A DNA stretch of 64,000 bases. Origin: Formicarius rufipectus (Eukaryota > Chordata > Aves > Passeriformes > Formicariidae). Positions 22,263 through 34,257 of the stretch are shown in pieces. The position numbers and the translations under genes were made by a program. The notes below the pieces were generated by a model that ran no database searches, had not been told where the DNA came from, and was given only the letters and a program-made list of their open reading frames with translations. How positions within the stretch are numbered: the first letter of the stretch is position 1; each line of letters starts with the position of its first letter. The stretch lies in the NCBI GenBank assembly GCA_013399695.1, contig VXAU01004938.1, forward strand, positions 1,454,244 to 1,518,243, given 5' to 3'.

Positions 22263-25200
22263 ATCTGTCTGAAGGAATTATTTCATTTAGCGTAGTCTTA
22301 GTCTGCTCTCCAGCTTTGTAGTGGGACTGTAGGTGTGTGAGAATGACCATCACTAAATGGGTGTAAAGTATTAACTGCTGTTGGACATCTCTTCTCTGGC
22401 ATAGCCACATAGGGTAAAAGGTGCTTCAATGAGACATCATCATCTATATGGCAGGAAGATTTTGCCATTGAGCAAATTTTGCCAATGAGTGGCCTGCAAC
22501 TGGTCTCAGACCTGCCGCTTTAGGAAGGCTAATTGATGTTTTTTTAAGAAAAAGGACCAAAAAATTTTAAATTCCAGGAAACACCAGTGTCTCTCTCTCT
22601 CTCCCATGTTCTGTGCATACATTTGAACAAATGGGAGTACTTTGCTTCCTGGGTACTCCTGGTCTACTAAAGGCTGATCAGAGAGTATATAAATGAACTG
22701 CTCTGTATTTCAGTAAATAACAATGCATGTCAAACCCCCAAACCTCTTCTCAAATCCCCATGTATGAAGCTGTAGTAATTTTTGCCAAAAGTTATAGTAA
22801 AATCTTGCATCAATTGCTACTACTCTTTTACCTCAAAGATAGCTTTAGTTTTGGTATATGAGCTGTTGTATGTGACCTGTCTAGGGACTTCTATTAACTT
22901 AGGTAAGCTGCTTCTTACTTAAATTCTGAGTAGTCCTTTATGTTGAGGAATTCTTAAATAAATCTGTTTACCTTGGGTCAGGAATTAAGACTTTTTAATG
23001 GCACCACCCCCCAAGGAATTTCATGGACATTTTTTTCAAAAATGTGGCAGGCATTACAGAAATACTCATAGATGTCTAACTTAGATGTACAGATTCTGTG
23101 TCTATAGTCCTGTCCAAGTCCTATGGAGAACGTGGAAATCTGTCTTCTGATGATCCTCTGGAGCATTGTCTCACCATGTGGGGTTTAATCATGTGGAAAA
23201 TATTGTGGCTAACTTGAGCTTTCCTGTTGAAGGTGTGATCTAAGATGAGATAGAAATGATTTTGCAGTAATTACTGCAAGATCTTGGCTAAGATCTTAAA
23301 AGTTGTTTAGGAATCTAACTCTGATATATAGTAGTTTCTAAAGGTAAAACATGTCCGCAGGAGCAGAGTGTAGTTTTGAATCCAAATGGTAGTTACACTG
23401 CTCGACTGAAACAAATAATGCCATTAAATGAGCTTCAAGAGGTGGTATGCTAGTTCAAAACTACCTGACATCAATTAAGTGAGTGTTTTAAAGGCAGCAA
23501 TTTTAAATGTGAGCTTTCCTGGGATTGTGGATACTTGAAGTCTTGGCCAGGGATCTCACAGTTTAGTTTTATAAAGGGAAAATTTGAAGAAAGGGGTTGA
23601 TGCTGTTTGGACATGTAGATATCTTATTTTTATGGTATAATTCTGAATGTAGTGAAAGCTGATGTGATAAATGCTTTGGAGAAAAAATTACCCTGCCAGC
23701 CTCTGCTAACAACAGTTGAACTGTGAGCATGAGTTTTTTTATACTGGAAATAGAAAAGTTAGTTTTTTAGACCAAACATAACAAATTTTGTGAATCGGCA
23801 GAAAAATGATTAAGACTGTGTATGTAGTGTGGTTTAATTTTGAGAATGATTATGTGCAGTGTTAGGAAAAAGAGGGAGAAGGAATAGCTTCTGAAACAAT
23901 TCTTGTAAGGACAGGAGCTAAGGCAGGAGAGGAGGATAACAGAAGCCATTAGCAGTGCTTCTTAAGTTGAGGAAGAGTTTCATGGTCTCTTTAGAGAACG
24001 TGCAGAATCCTTTTTTTTTTTTGTTTACCCCCTCCCCCACTGTCTAGGGTTCTGGTGGTACTATTAAAAATGAATAATAAAAATGTGCATGCACAAGAAG
24101 TCTTGAGTTATTCCATTGTCAGTTTCTTGAGCATGACATAGTCATTCTGTATTATTCTTTCTTGTATCAGATTAAATAATAAATGAATATCAAAGAATTA
24201 AACAATTTCTTCTTTTTCTCTCCCCCATCAGCCTTCCCTGTTGCTTTCTAACCCTTCCTGAAATTGCAGAGGAAGAGTTAAAAATGGCACTAGCTCTAGT
24301 ATGTGTTACCTACCTATTCTCACTACTCCTTCACACTTTAAAACCCTTCAGAGAGGATTTTAGAATGGGAAAATGCTAAATCAGCTCTTTCCCTGTCCTT
24401 GGCTTCTGAGCTTTTTTTTTGTCATTGTGCTATGGAAAAAAGGATCAGACTCCAAACCTTTAAGCAGTAGCTGCATTTGGAAATAATCTAAAGTAAAGAG
24501 ATGTCTTTGTGCAGTAAGGAACATCATTCTTCCCCTTTGTGTTCTGAAATGACAAATTATTGTCCCTTGACAGTAAATTTGAAATCAGATAACTGAGGCT
24601 CACTGGATGATTTTTATCTCCAGAGTACATGCAAATTTGTTGTATGCTCTGTGTGGTGCTTAGTGTTTGTAATGGTACGGTGTGGCTCAGAGTTATATCC
24701 AGTGTATGTGGATGACTCAAAGATCTGGCATTTTATGTTACCAGAGGGGGAAAAATAAAGCCTAAGTAGACTGAAAAATTTCCTAGTTATTTCTAATTGA
24801 TACTGCCATTTTAAACTGAAATTATTCTCCTTTTCAGTATAGCTTTCTACATATTTATTTAGGTCGTACTTACAATATGAATGGCTCTATATGTAAGTGA
24901 AAATACATAGAGGAGGGCAACCTTCCCCTTCCTTAGTGTTCTCCCCCTCCGTCCAGATTTCCACTTACAGTTTAAAGTTACAGTGTAAAGACACCGGAAA
25001 AGAAGCCATTGGTGCTGATATCCCTTTTGTAATTTCTGTCCTCTTTATTCGTCTTAAGAGATACTATGGAGAGGAAACAAACATTTTTAGGCCTTGGCTA
25101 AGTTAAGTGTATTGGAGATAGTAATGGCTGGTGTGTCTCATCCATTGAATTCAGAGATAGATACATGTAATATTTTTTGCATTTGATACATTTTAAGTAT

Positions 25201-26554
25201 CAAATTAGACCAAGTATCATTTTAATCACACACATTATAAAAGCAGAAAGAAAAACAGTTGTTCATACATTCCAGCTTTCTGAATGTTTTAGTTTGTTTC
25301 TGAAATTTTTGTAGGAAGAAATCTGTTCATGAAGAATTAGTTTCCTTTTAAATTGATACTATATAAGTTTGATAACATATGAAATCTTTATTTGAATCTC
25401 TTGCATTTTTCAGTGTCCTGCACGCTTTGGTACTTTCTATTTGACTATAAACTTGCAAATCTCTCATTCAGGTTTAAGAATTTCCAGTTATATTATAAAT
25501 TATAATCAAAATTGCACCAAATTGATTAGAGTACAAGCCAAAATGTGCTTCCCGGTCTCAAACCCACAATTTAAAGCTTTTATTTGAAGACGGAGTTCTA
25601 GCTACTGGCCTTCCTTTGAAGACTTTCTTTTAAAACTAATATTTGTTTACATTTCTGAGACAGGCACCAATCTGAACTTTTCTGAGCTCAAATACAGAAT
25701 TTATTTTCACACAATCCCCTGTGTGCTAATTGTAATAATTTCAGTTGCGCAGATGTTAAAACAATTCACATTCACATGTGGATGTTTATACATTGAAAGG
25801 ACAGAGAATGCATCAATTTTTAATGTTTTCCATATGTACCAGAAGAGGACAAATTGAAAGATGCAACCTCATATGATTTTTGTGCCTGTTTGTAGTAATG
25901 TATCTATTTTGTGTATATGTCATCAAATATATTCACAACTAATTGCTCAATCTTTCTGTCATATAATTTAAAACATAATTTTTAGGTCACCTGTTAGATT
26001 TATGAATTCTCAGTAGGGAAACTAGGACAAATGCTCTTCCAAGAACAAACAAAGCACATCTGGAAACTTAGTCCTCAAGCCTGATGTGAATTTTTCAGAA
26101 GCTGTAGTGTGGTATTCTGACAACCATGAAATCCTACTGTACTTAGCACAAATATAGTGAATTTCATCTTTATAATGGTGTACTTTATTAATAATCAATG
26201 TATATAGACTCAGTACAGAAACATATCATTAAGCCTCCTTCTTTCCTGTACTAAATTCCCATGTTTGAAAAACAGAGTGTAGAGAATGGCTGTGGTTTAT
26301 TTCTTATAATTATGAACTTAATTTCTAAGTAATACCTAGCTGTATCACTTTAGTGAAGTCCTGCACTCATGTGAAACACCTCCTCCCCACCCCGGTTTTC
26401 ACCTGGAATTTAATGAGGCTTTTAATTCAAGCTAGATGGTCTTCTGAAATTTTAGATCATAATTGAACTTTTGCTCTGCAAGTATGGCTGCAGGGTGTCT
26501 TCAGTAACTAGTCCTCAAGTACTTGTCCAGACATGGGGCTAGGGAAGAATTTAT
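22263..26554. other. AT-rich intron stretch
   Basis: A (CT)n run of about 14 bases lies near 22592. The stretch from about 24.8 to 26.4 kb is AT-rich and free of visible repeats, which is the kind of place where conserved enhancers of developmental genes lie; conservation itself cannot be seen here. No exon recognised. Confidence 0.55.
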
Positions 26555-26559
26555 GGATG
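26555..26559. repeat. left target-site duplication of the solo LTR
   Basis: GGATG directly before the TGTGCTGG end of the LTR, matched by GGATG at 27212-27216. Confidence 0.8.
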
Positions 26560-27211
26560 TGTGCTGGTTTAGAGTTAAACTGGCAGGAGAAATGAATCCA
26601 GCTCAGAATGGAATTTCAAGTCAGAATAACAATTTAATAAAAGATCACAAAATACACTGATACAGAAGGAAACCTCATTTGTGCCACAAAAAACAGACGT
26701 ACAGCAGGGCATGAGCAGAATGGAGCTCACCAACCCCTGTGCTGAACACCACGTGGCCCCCCTGAATTCAAAGTAAGAAGAAAGGAAGAAACCTGCTGGT
26801 GAAAATGATGATTTTAGTCCCCTGGAAGTCTTGGTCCTGCGAGGCTCTGGTCCTCCTCTGGATCTGAAGAGAGATCCCAGAACCCCAAGCTTATATCTGC
26901 TTGGGCTCTGATGGGAATGCCCAGTCCCTCCCCCAGGGTGGAGAGTTTCACAATGGGTGATTTATTCTGTGAGGTGAACAATGCCATATTTTTGGCATCC
27001 CTGATGGCCCATTAGCAGACATGACCCCTCAGGTGGGTGTGAAGGCAGGAAAACTTCCTTATCCCACAGAAGTTCCTAAACACCCAGCTTGTAGCCTGAG
27101 GAGTCAGGTGTGCCCTGGGCAGCTGCTGTGAGCAGTTCATGAGAAAAATTACATAGAGGGTTTAGACATCCACACAGTGACAAACTGATCCTGGCTACTA
27201 TAGCCAGGACA
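26560..27211 (-). mobile_element. solo LTR of an avian endogenous retrovirus, complete
   Basis: The element is 652 bases, starts TGTGCTGG and ends CCAGGACA, so it has TG..CA ends and short inverted termini on either strand. It is flanked on both sides by GGATG (26555-26559 and 27212-27216), a perfect 5-base target duplication that fixes both edges. The orientation is taken as minus because that strand carries an ATTAAA variant polyadenylation signal about 80 bases from its 3' end. No internal proviral sequence adjoins it, so it is a solo LTR left by recombination between the two LTRs of a provirus. A 5-base duplication fits gammaretrovirus-like or ERV-L-like elements better than the 6 bases usual for ERV-K. 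Confidence 0.85.
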
Positions 27212-27216
27212 GGATG
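27212..27216. repeat. right target-site duplication of the solo LTR
   Basis: GGATG directly after the CCAGGACA end of the LTR, identical to 26555-26559. Confidence 0.8.
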
Positions 27217-28931
27217 TTTATTTAAGGCCATACACAAAGCAACAGGACATCTCACTGCTACCAGGAAACAAGAGTTGTGGTACTGTTGGTTTGACAGAGA
27301 ATTTAGGTCCTGGCTTAGGATTTCAGTTACACTTAGTATATATTTCTAAAGCTGTGATAACTTGGACATACATAACTAAAGGTGGTAGTTCAGACAAATC
27401 CTGTAGCGTCCCTTTTCTTTCGGCAGACTCTCCACAGTAGCCCTCTTCATAAGTGAAAGAGGAAGATTAATGGGGAAGCAACTGCGGTGTAGGTCCTTCA
27501 GGAAGAAGCTATCATCCTATTCTTGCCACTAGAAATAGCAGCTTCCAAGCACTGAAAAGAGGATTTGCAGACTGGGGTGCTATGTAAAACAGCAAATGCT
27601 CCTGAGGTCCCAGAGCAAAGTCTAAGGGATAACTGGAAACAACTTTGTGGCTGCTGAAGGTGGTGAACCAGGAGGCTCTTTATGTTGCATGTCTCTGGGC
27701 CTGTCTTGTTCTTCTAACTCTACTTTGCCACAGCTGCGTCTTGCAAAAGAGGCTGCAGACTGGAATATGGTGGAATGGGATTTCCAGAGAACGAGGTGTC
27801 TAAACTGAGTGGAGACTCTTGAGGTATAACGAGAAGGATTTGACCCTACTGGCACACACAGTATTCCAGCTTGTGTGAAATAATTACAGCTTGACATTAG
27901 ACTTTTCTGTGTTTCTCCTTTGGATGCATCTTCTAAATCATCACTAGACTACCTCAGCAGCTATAACTACCTCATTTTTCACTTTACCTTGCTCCGAGTC
28001 TTGCTTTGTCTAAGGAGAGACCAACTGAGGGCTGACAGTGCTGTGGGGACACACTTTTCATGATTCAGAGATCTGCAGCAACTCAGTCAAAAATAAAAGA
28101 ATCCTTATATAAGCAAATAAAATGTGAATTGAATACAAGGTTCCTGATTTATCTAAAAGCATTCGCTAAAAGTACTTCATTTCTTTTACTGCTGCAATAA
28201 AATAGTTTTACAGTTAGTAGCATATAACTTACAGGAGTGACAAATTTGGTACTTAAAAAATATTTAGGTTAAAAAAACCTGTCACTTCTAGTAAGTCATT
28301 TTTAGAGTGTAATCACTTTAATTCTCCTCTCTAATTTTATCACCAGGATACAAGCTCTGAGCCCCCTAACCTCCTGTAAAAATCTTTTTGCTGCTGCTCG
28401 TGGTAGCTCCCAGTCAGAGTGATGGAATGGGGATTGGGGCTGGCATGGCTGATCTAGAAATGAGGGAAACACGTCTTAGTATCTAGCTGCCTAAGTAGTA
28501 GATAAACATTGTTAATGTCAGGTCACTTGAAGTCTAAGTTTAACGCAAATCAGTAACTTGTCAGAAAATACAGCATGAAACTTATGACATGTTCTACTTG
28601 GACTAGAAAAACAGTAAGCATGTGGTGACAGTAATATTGCCCTAGCACAGCTATTGATTTAGAGTTGTTTACAGCCCTGCAGAAGACAGGCTATTTGAGC
28701 TATACTCAGGGTATCTTTTGTCTTAGAGTGGTCTGACATCGTTATAGCACAGCAATGCATTGTTTACATTTCAGTGTTACTGATCACCATCACCGAGGCA
28801 ATAGCTGCCTGTGAAGAGGGGGGGAAAAAGTTTTGGTTCCAGGGTAATCCAGCATCACTGGAGTCCAAAACCAACGTGTCCTATTTCTGAGACTGGATGT
28901 GACACTTAGTGCCATGATGTAGTAATCACAG
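27217..28931. other. intron stretch without recognised features
   Basis: It is a little richer in G and C than average at 27.4-27.9 and 28.35-28.45 kb. A 91-codon minus frame (27622-27897) is unrecognised and lacks supporting signals. Confidence 0.55.
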
Positions 28932-29006
28932 TGGTGTTGGATCAAGGGTTGGACTTGATGATCTCGGAAGTTTCTTCCAATCCATTTGATTCTCTGCCAT
29001 GATTTT
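28932..29006 (+). mobile_element. CR1 LINE 3' terminus
   Basis: GTGGTGTTGGATCAAGGGTTGG, then ACTTGATGATCTCGGAAG, then TTTCTTCCAATCCATTTGATTCT. This is the CR1 3' end in the forward sense, the only + strand CR1 in the window. Only about 75 bases remain. Confidence 0.85.
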
Positions 29007-29150
29007 CAGGCATTAAGAAGCTAATTCGTGTGTTTCTTTGAGCTTGATACATTTCTGGAGTTAATAATTTCATTCTTTTTTGAAACTTCACTCAGCATGT
29101 GCTGGGAAAAATGCATAGGAAGTAAAAAGAACAGAGTAAGTTGAGACAGA

Positions 29151-29370
29151 TAGAGTCATACAATGATTAGAATTGGAAGAGACCATAAAGATCATCTAGT
29201 TTTAACCCACCTGCCATGGGCAAGAACACCTTCCACCAGACAAGGTTGCTCAAAAACCCATCCAGCCTGGCCTTGAACACTTCCAGGGATGGGGCATCCA
29301 CAGCTTCTCTGGTCAACTTGTTCCAGTGCCACACCACTTTCATGGTATAAAATGACTTTTGGTTCATATG
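29151..29370 (-). mobile_element. CR1 LINE 3' fragment
   Basis: It begins TAGAGTCATACAATGATTAG and continues with GGAAGAGACCATAAAG, ATCATCTAG, AGCCTGGCCTTGAACACTTC, CAGGGATGGGGCATCCACAG and TGTTCCAGTGCCACACCAC. It is well preserved. Together with the opposite-strand piece at 28.93 kb it forms a closely spaced convergent CR1 pair. The two overlapping minus frames here are repeat-derived. Confidence 0.93.
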
Positions 29371-30384
29371 GCAAGAAAGTAAATTTTTCTGGGTTTTTAA
29401 GGAGCCTTTTCTCCCTTCTTTCATTTTATTGATCTTGGGTTTTGTACTCTTGAGATTAGGGCATCCAGTTCAGAATGGAGAGGGCTGAGTTCATGTCTGT
29501 ATTTCCAAAGTTGATTCTCTTTTGAATTAACTGATTATCCATCCAAAAATACGCTAAATTAGGAGTGCACAGAAATCCACATCTTGCTCTCTTTAGGTGA
29601 TGACAATAGCAAAGGTGTCATGTACATCATGAGTTCTTGGCTAACAAATCTTTATTATCAACATAAAGGGTGGGTAGAGAATGTCTCACTCCCTTTTAAA
29701 TGTTTTTGGAGGCAAAGTAAATAGGTTGGACTCTTCTAAGGGTGAAAAAAAAATGGGACCCATGTGTCCTGGTTCCTATATCAAAGTTTTTATGAAATTG
29801 TGGTAACTATCACAGGTTTCACTGTAAAAGCAAATGTGCCAGCTATGCTCTGTGCTCTACTCTGCATTGTTCAGATATGTTTGATTTGTTCTGAGGATGG
29901 AGAACCTCTTTCTTTGTCTCTTTGCATTTTGATAGATTTAGAGGGATATTAACCTACCACCCCAGGATGCAACTGCATTTGAGTTTAGACACCTCTGGAA
30001 TCAGAATAAGGAGACTTCTAGATAAATGTAATGATAAGCAGCTGCTGAAGTGAGATTTTCTACATCCTTTTCTTCAATGTTGTTACTTATATTCCACTGA
30101 ACTTCAATTAAGAACTAAGTTATTAAGTCTTGACCCTATCTGTAGTTCTGATTTGTATTTAAAATATGTTTTACATATTGTAAAGAGAAAGCATGAATAA
30201 CTGACACGAGTTATGAATAAGAGCAAAGCTGGGCTTTTTATTTAGATTACTATGCAAACTATTTTCATTTCAATGGTAATTTTTTTTAAATGTAATCAGA
30301 CTTTTCATCCAGGAGAACCTTGATTCAGGAAGACATTAAGTATTAATATATCAATAATTAATAATTATGAATACTACTGCTGTT
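29371..30384. other. intron stretch without recognised features
   Basis: The first 80 bases may be a decayed continuation of the CR1. The rest is AT-rich. A 62-codon + frame (29764-29952) is unrecognised. Confidence 0.55.
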
Positions 30385-31975
30385 TAGAATCATACAATCA
30401 TTTTGGTTTGAAGGTACCTTCAGTGGTCATCTAGTCTAACCCAAGGTCAAATCTGGGCTCATTTAAATCAGGTTTCTCAGTGCCTTACCTAGTCAAGGTT
30501 TAAATATCAACAATGGAGAATCTGCAGACTTTCTCAGTAGGGTCCAATGTTTGATAGCCTTGCTTAGCTGTTTTTATGTTTGCCTAACTTTTGTAGTGGA
30601 AACTGTTAAAATTTTCCCTTGTTCCAACTTGTGTTTGTTTCTTCTTGTCTTCTCCCTGAGCATCTCCAGGAGATTGGCTTACACCCTCCCATCGTATGTT
30701 TGCATGCAGCAGTCAAAGCTCCTTAGCCTTGCTGTCCTAACATCCATCTTCCCAGCCCATTCAACCACCCCTTGCTGCAGTTCCTGGCAGTCTTCTGGTC
30801 CACCATCAGAGTCATCCCAGTATGTGCGCACATGTCCTGCTCAACAGACTCATTCAGAACTCAGATGCAAAAAACTTCACTGCTGCAAGGGCACACTGAG
30901 GATACAAGTCCAAATTGTCTACTCACAGATCCTTTTTAGCAAAGCTACTTTCCAGTTGGGCTTTGCCCAGCCTGTAATGTCGCAGAGAGCCAACCTGTCC
31001 CAGGTACGGGACCTAGTATTTGCCTCAGCTGAACTTCATTTGGTTTCTATCAGCCCATTTCTAGAGGGTGTTAGGGTCTCTGAATAGCAGCTGTGCCCTC
31101 CAATGGTTCTCATCTGCTTCCATCAATTTGGTATTATTTGCAAACATGAAAGGCATTCTTTCCTAGTATCCAAACCGTTAATAATATTGTTAGAAAGCAT
31201 TGGCCCTAGAATTGCCCTTTGAGAGGTGACACTACTAACGGGACTTTATACTGCAGTTCACCCTACCTTAATTCAGTGCTTCAGCCAGTTTTTCACCCAC
31301 TTCGTAATCTATCCATAAATTCATATTTCATCAATATGTTTATGAGAATACATTGTGGAAAGCCTTGTAGAATCCAGCAATATCCACTGCAGTCCTCTCT
31401 CAGCTGCTGGGCCAGTCATCTCATCATAGCAGTTAGTGAGGTTGATCAGGTATGATTTGTCTTTACTAAGTCCTTGTCAGGTGCTTCTAACCACCTTTTT
31501 ATCTTGTATGTGCCTGGTCATGACTTTGAGGAGAATTTGGTTTATATTATTCCCACTGATGTAGTTTGTGTTAAAAACCCCTCAGCTGATCAAGAACCTC
31601 CTCCTTATCCTTCTTCATGCTTTGTGTAAGGTTTTCCTATCGCTAATCATGGAGGAACTTCTCTCCTCATAGATGTTACAGCATTTCAAAGCTGATGAAG
31701 AATGAATTCATAGTGACATTGGTTAGCTCCCTCATCATCCTTGGATGCAGCCCATCTGGTCCCATGGAACCATTTTGCTTAAGTGCTCCCTTACTTAATC
31801 TTCCAGTCCTGGGGATAATGCTGTAGACTATTATCACTAAGCTCGGGAACTTGGGAAGCCTGATGGAACACCTTAGAGTTAAAAATGGAACCAAAGAAGG
31901 CAGTTGGGACCTCAGCCTTTTTTATGTCCATAGTCACTATCACCTCTACCCCCACTTGGTATCAAGACTACGTTA
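30385..31975 (-). mobile_element. long, diverged CR1 LINE copy
   Basis: It starts TAGAATCATACAATCATTTT and follows the CR1 3' region in reverse complement for about 1.6 kb: ATCTAGTCTAACCC, CTTGTTCCAACTTGTGT, ACACCCTCCCATC, then GGCCCTAGAATTGCCCTTTG, TTTCACCCACTTCG, GAATCCAGCAATATCCACTG, CATCATCCTTGGATGCAGC, CCATCTGGTCCCATGG and ACCAAAGAAGGCAG. Divergence is high, with many small gaps, so it is an older subfamily. The 178-codon + frame at 30551-31087 and the + frame at 31219-31455 are antisense to the element and are not genes. Confidence 0.85.
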
Positions 31976-32887
31976 TGTGGTTGGGTTTTTTTCTTTCATT
32001 TTAATTTTACTGCCTATGTTTCTGCTGAAGTATATTTTGCTGCCCTTCAAATATCTCCCTATTTGCAACTCTAGGTTAAGAACAGCATTACAAGAAATGT
32101 ATAGATAGATCTTTTAATTTTGTCTTATCTAAATATATTAATCTCTAAGTTAGTTTAAGGTAGTCTTTAGTCAATGAAGCGAGATAAGCACCTTTACTCC
32201 TTCCATTTTAAGATAGTTATCTAGAATAAAGGGGATAATTTTACCTCTTGGAACTTGCCTCAGTTTGCTGCAGATGGAACCTGAATGTATATCTTTTACT
32301 TAACATACAGTTTTTCAGCGACTGAAGTCAGTTTTGAACTGTTAACTGCAGTTTTAACAGCTAATTTTTTAATTCTGCTCATAAGTCAAATAAAATACAT
32401 GCTCTGATTCTCTCTTGAATTGACTTGCTTCCTCAGTAATGTCAGGGTAGCAACTGTAAGGTTTCCTATTTGATATTTCTTGATAATAGTTACACTGTTA
32501 TTTCTGTTTAATTTACAGGATTTTGAAATGAGATTAGTTAAATACAAGAAAGGATAATTGAGGCCAAATTCTGCTCCTCAGACTTCAGAATTGACTGATA
32601 TATTTAAATGTATGTTTAACATTTTTGTTTCATATAAAATGTGTTTGAATGGCCAGCTCTAAGATCAGGAAGCACTTTCAGTGAAGTTATCCTTGTTCTG
32701 AGAGTGCACATAAATACCGCCAAAACGCTTTTGAAAAGTTTATAGGGAGGTTATTTTTAGCGAATTTACAAAGCAGAAATAATTTGAAATGTCATAAGAC
32801 TTGTTTCAGTGCAGAAAAGAAAAAAAAAAAGTTACAAATATCTCTAGGGTTAAGGTGTCTTTAATGTTATTTTCTTCTTTTGCACAG

Positions 32888-32964
32888 AACTGCTTCATGA
32901 CCAACTAAGTCACACAGAGGGAACAGTTTCTCTAAATTTGAATAGCAAAGTTCTTTCTACCTAG
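32888..32964 (+). CDS. possible alternative last exon of ZFPM2 (speculative)
   Basis: A strong acceptor (TATTTTCTTCTTTTGCACAG) precedes 32888. Joined in phase 1 to the ZFPM2 exon, the sequence reads one Glu and 24 further codons (LLHDQLSHTEG near the start) to a TAG at 32962-32964. An AATAAA lies at 33116-33121, about 150 bases on. Such an exon would give a short FOG2 without zinc fingers. Each element is common in AT-rich introns, so this may be a cryptic site only. Confidence 0.15.
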
Positions 32965-33152
32965 CTTAAAATATCTACAACTTGATTTCTTTTTATTTAT
33001 TTATTTTTTATTCTCTCCACACACTGAGCAATGCAATTACAGTTACAGTCTTTGAGGATGGTAGGTTATCAAAACTCTGGAAATCACGTTCACATCCATA
33101 GTATATCTAAAGGAAAATAAAACAGTGGATACATTTTTCTTATTTTACATAC

Positions 33153-33326
33153 CACTCTGCGTGTGAATGCATCACTCCCTAGGGCTTTTGAGGTTACGTA
33201 ATTAATGTTTGTAATGATACTATTGTTTACTGCAAAACAGTCATGCACCTTGAGCCTCACTAGAAATACAAAGTCATCAGGAACACCGGACATGGATATT
33301 TCCACAGCTTTTATATCTAGGGAGCC
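33153..33326 (-). CDS. exon-like segment of an unrecognised nested gene
   Basis: Read on the minus strand, the 174 bases are fully open for exactly 58 codons, phase 0 at both ends. They are preceded by an acceptor with a pyrimidine-rich tract (TTGTTTTAACTTAATAG) and followed by a donor, GTG|GTATGT. The product alternates beta-strand-like hydrophobic stretches (VPDDFVFLVRLKVHDC) with polar turns and ends SDAFTRRV, which reads like part of an extracellular or beta-sandwich domain. I cannot assign a family. No start, stop or confirmed partner exon is known. Chance is possible because open frames of this size are common here, but the two good splice borders together are less usual. Confidence 0.3.
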
Positions 33327-34257
33327 CTATTAAGTTAAAACAATCAAGATAGAGATCCTGATACAAAAACAATGTGTTGGCTTGATTCTGAGCCTTTGAT
33401 GATACTATCTCCATAGGGCTCAAAAATGTGAAACAGAACACATTTTCAAAATCCATGACAAGTCAAAATCCATGGCCAAGTCAGAGGCTCTAGGGAATGA
33501 TATCCAGTGAGCTGTTTCTGTTTTGACATTAATTTAATATACAATGCAGTCCACTTTTCTATATATTGGATGCTGCGTGATTGTGTTAGTCTCATTTTCT
33601 CCTGGAGCTTCTTTTATGAAGTTGTATAAATCATGAGAGCGCAGTAACCACAAGTCACTTACAATTCTGCTTGTTCACAAAGTTTGTTACAGGTAACCAC
33701 AAGCTGTATGATCACTTACTATAGGGGCTGTCCTGGAAAGATGCAGGAGAGGATTTTTTGCTATGTATGTGGTTAGCCTTAAATGTAAAGGCTCTTATTT
33801 GGTTAGGCTGATGCTAATGCTTCATGATCTGTTGAAAACTCAAATTTGAGGGAGTCTTAAATGAGGTTATGCTGTTCTTCAATCTCTCTGATGCTTTTGC
33901 TCTGAAAAAGAAGGAAAACTTAAAAGTGTTATGTTAGTGTTTGATATTTTCCCTGTCATCTCCCTTCTCTTAGGGTTGTTTTTTTCAACTTGACAGCAGT
34001 GCATTGATAAATGTAAATTTTGCTTTAATAAAAGCTACATGTGCAACTGTTTGTGCATCTTTAAGTGGCCAAACCACTCATTCACTAGACATAGACTGTT
34101 TGAAACATTTAGGGAAATGATAGATTCATAAAATGTATAAACTGAAAGACCAGGAGAAAACACACACTTTGACAAGCTATAATGCAAACGGTATATTTTA
34201 GAGGAGAATTTAGTTAGAGTTTGAAGCACAAGATGTTTGAAACAGTATTTTACCTTA

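Larger units (their letters stand above)
31976..34257. other. intron stretch with candidate exons on both strands
   Basis: It is AT-rich with no recognised repeat. It holds the possible alternative terminal exon on the + strand (32888-32964) and the minus-strand exon-like segment (33153-33326), both described separately. Confidence 0.5.

Noticed and set aside
30551..31087. 178-codon + strand open frame
   Set aside because: It lies entirely within a diverged CR1 copy and is antisense to it.
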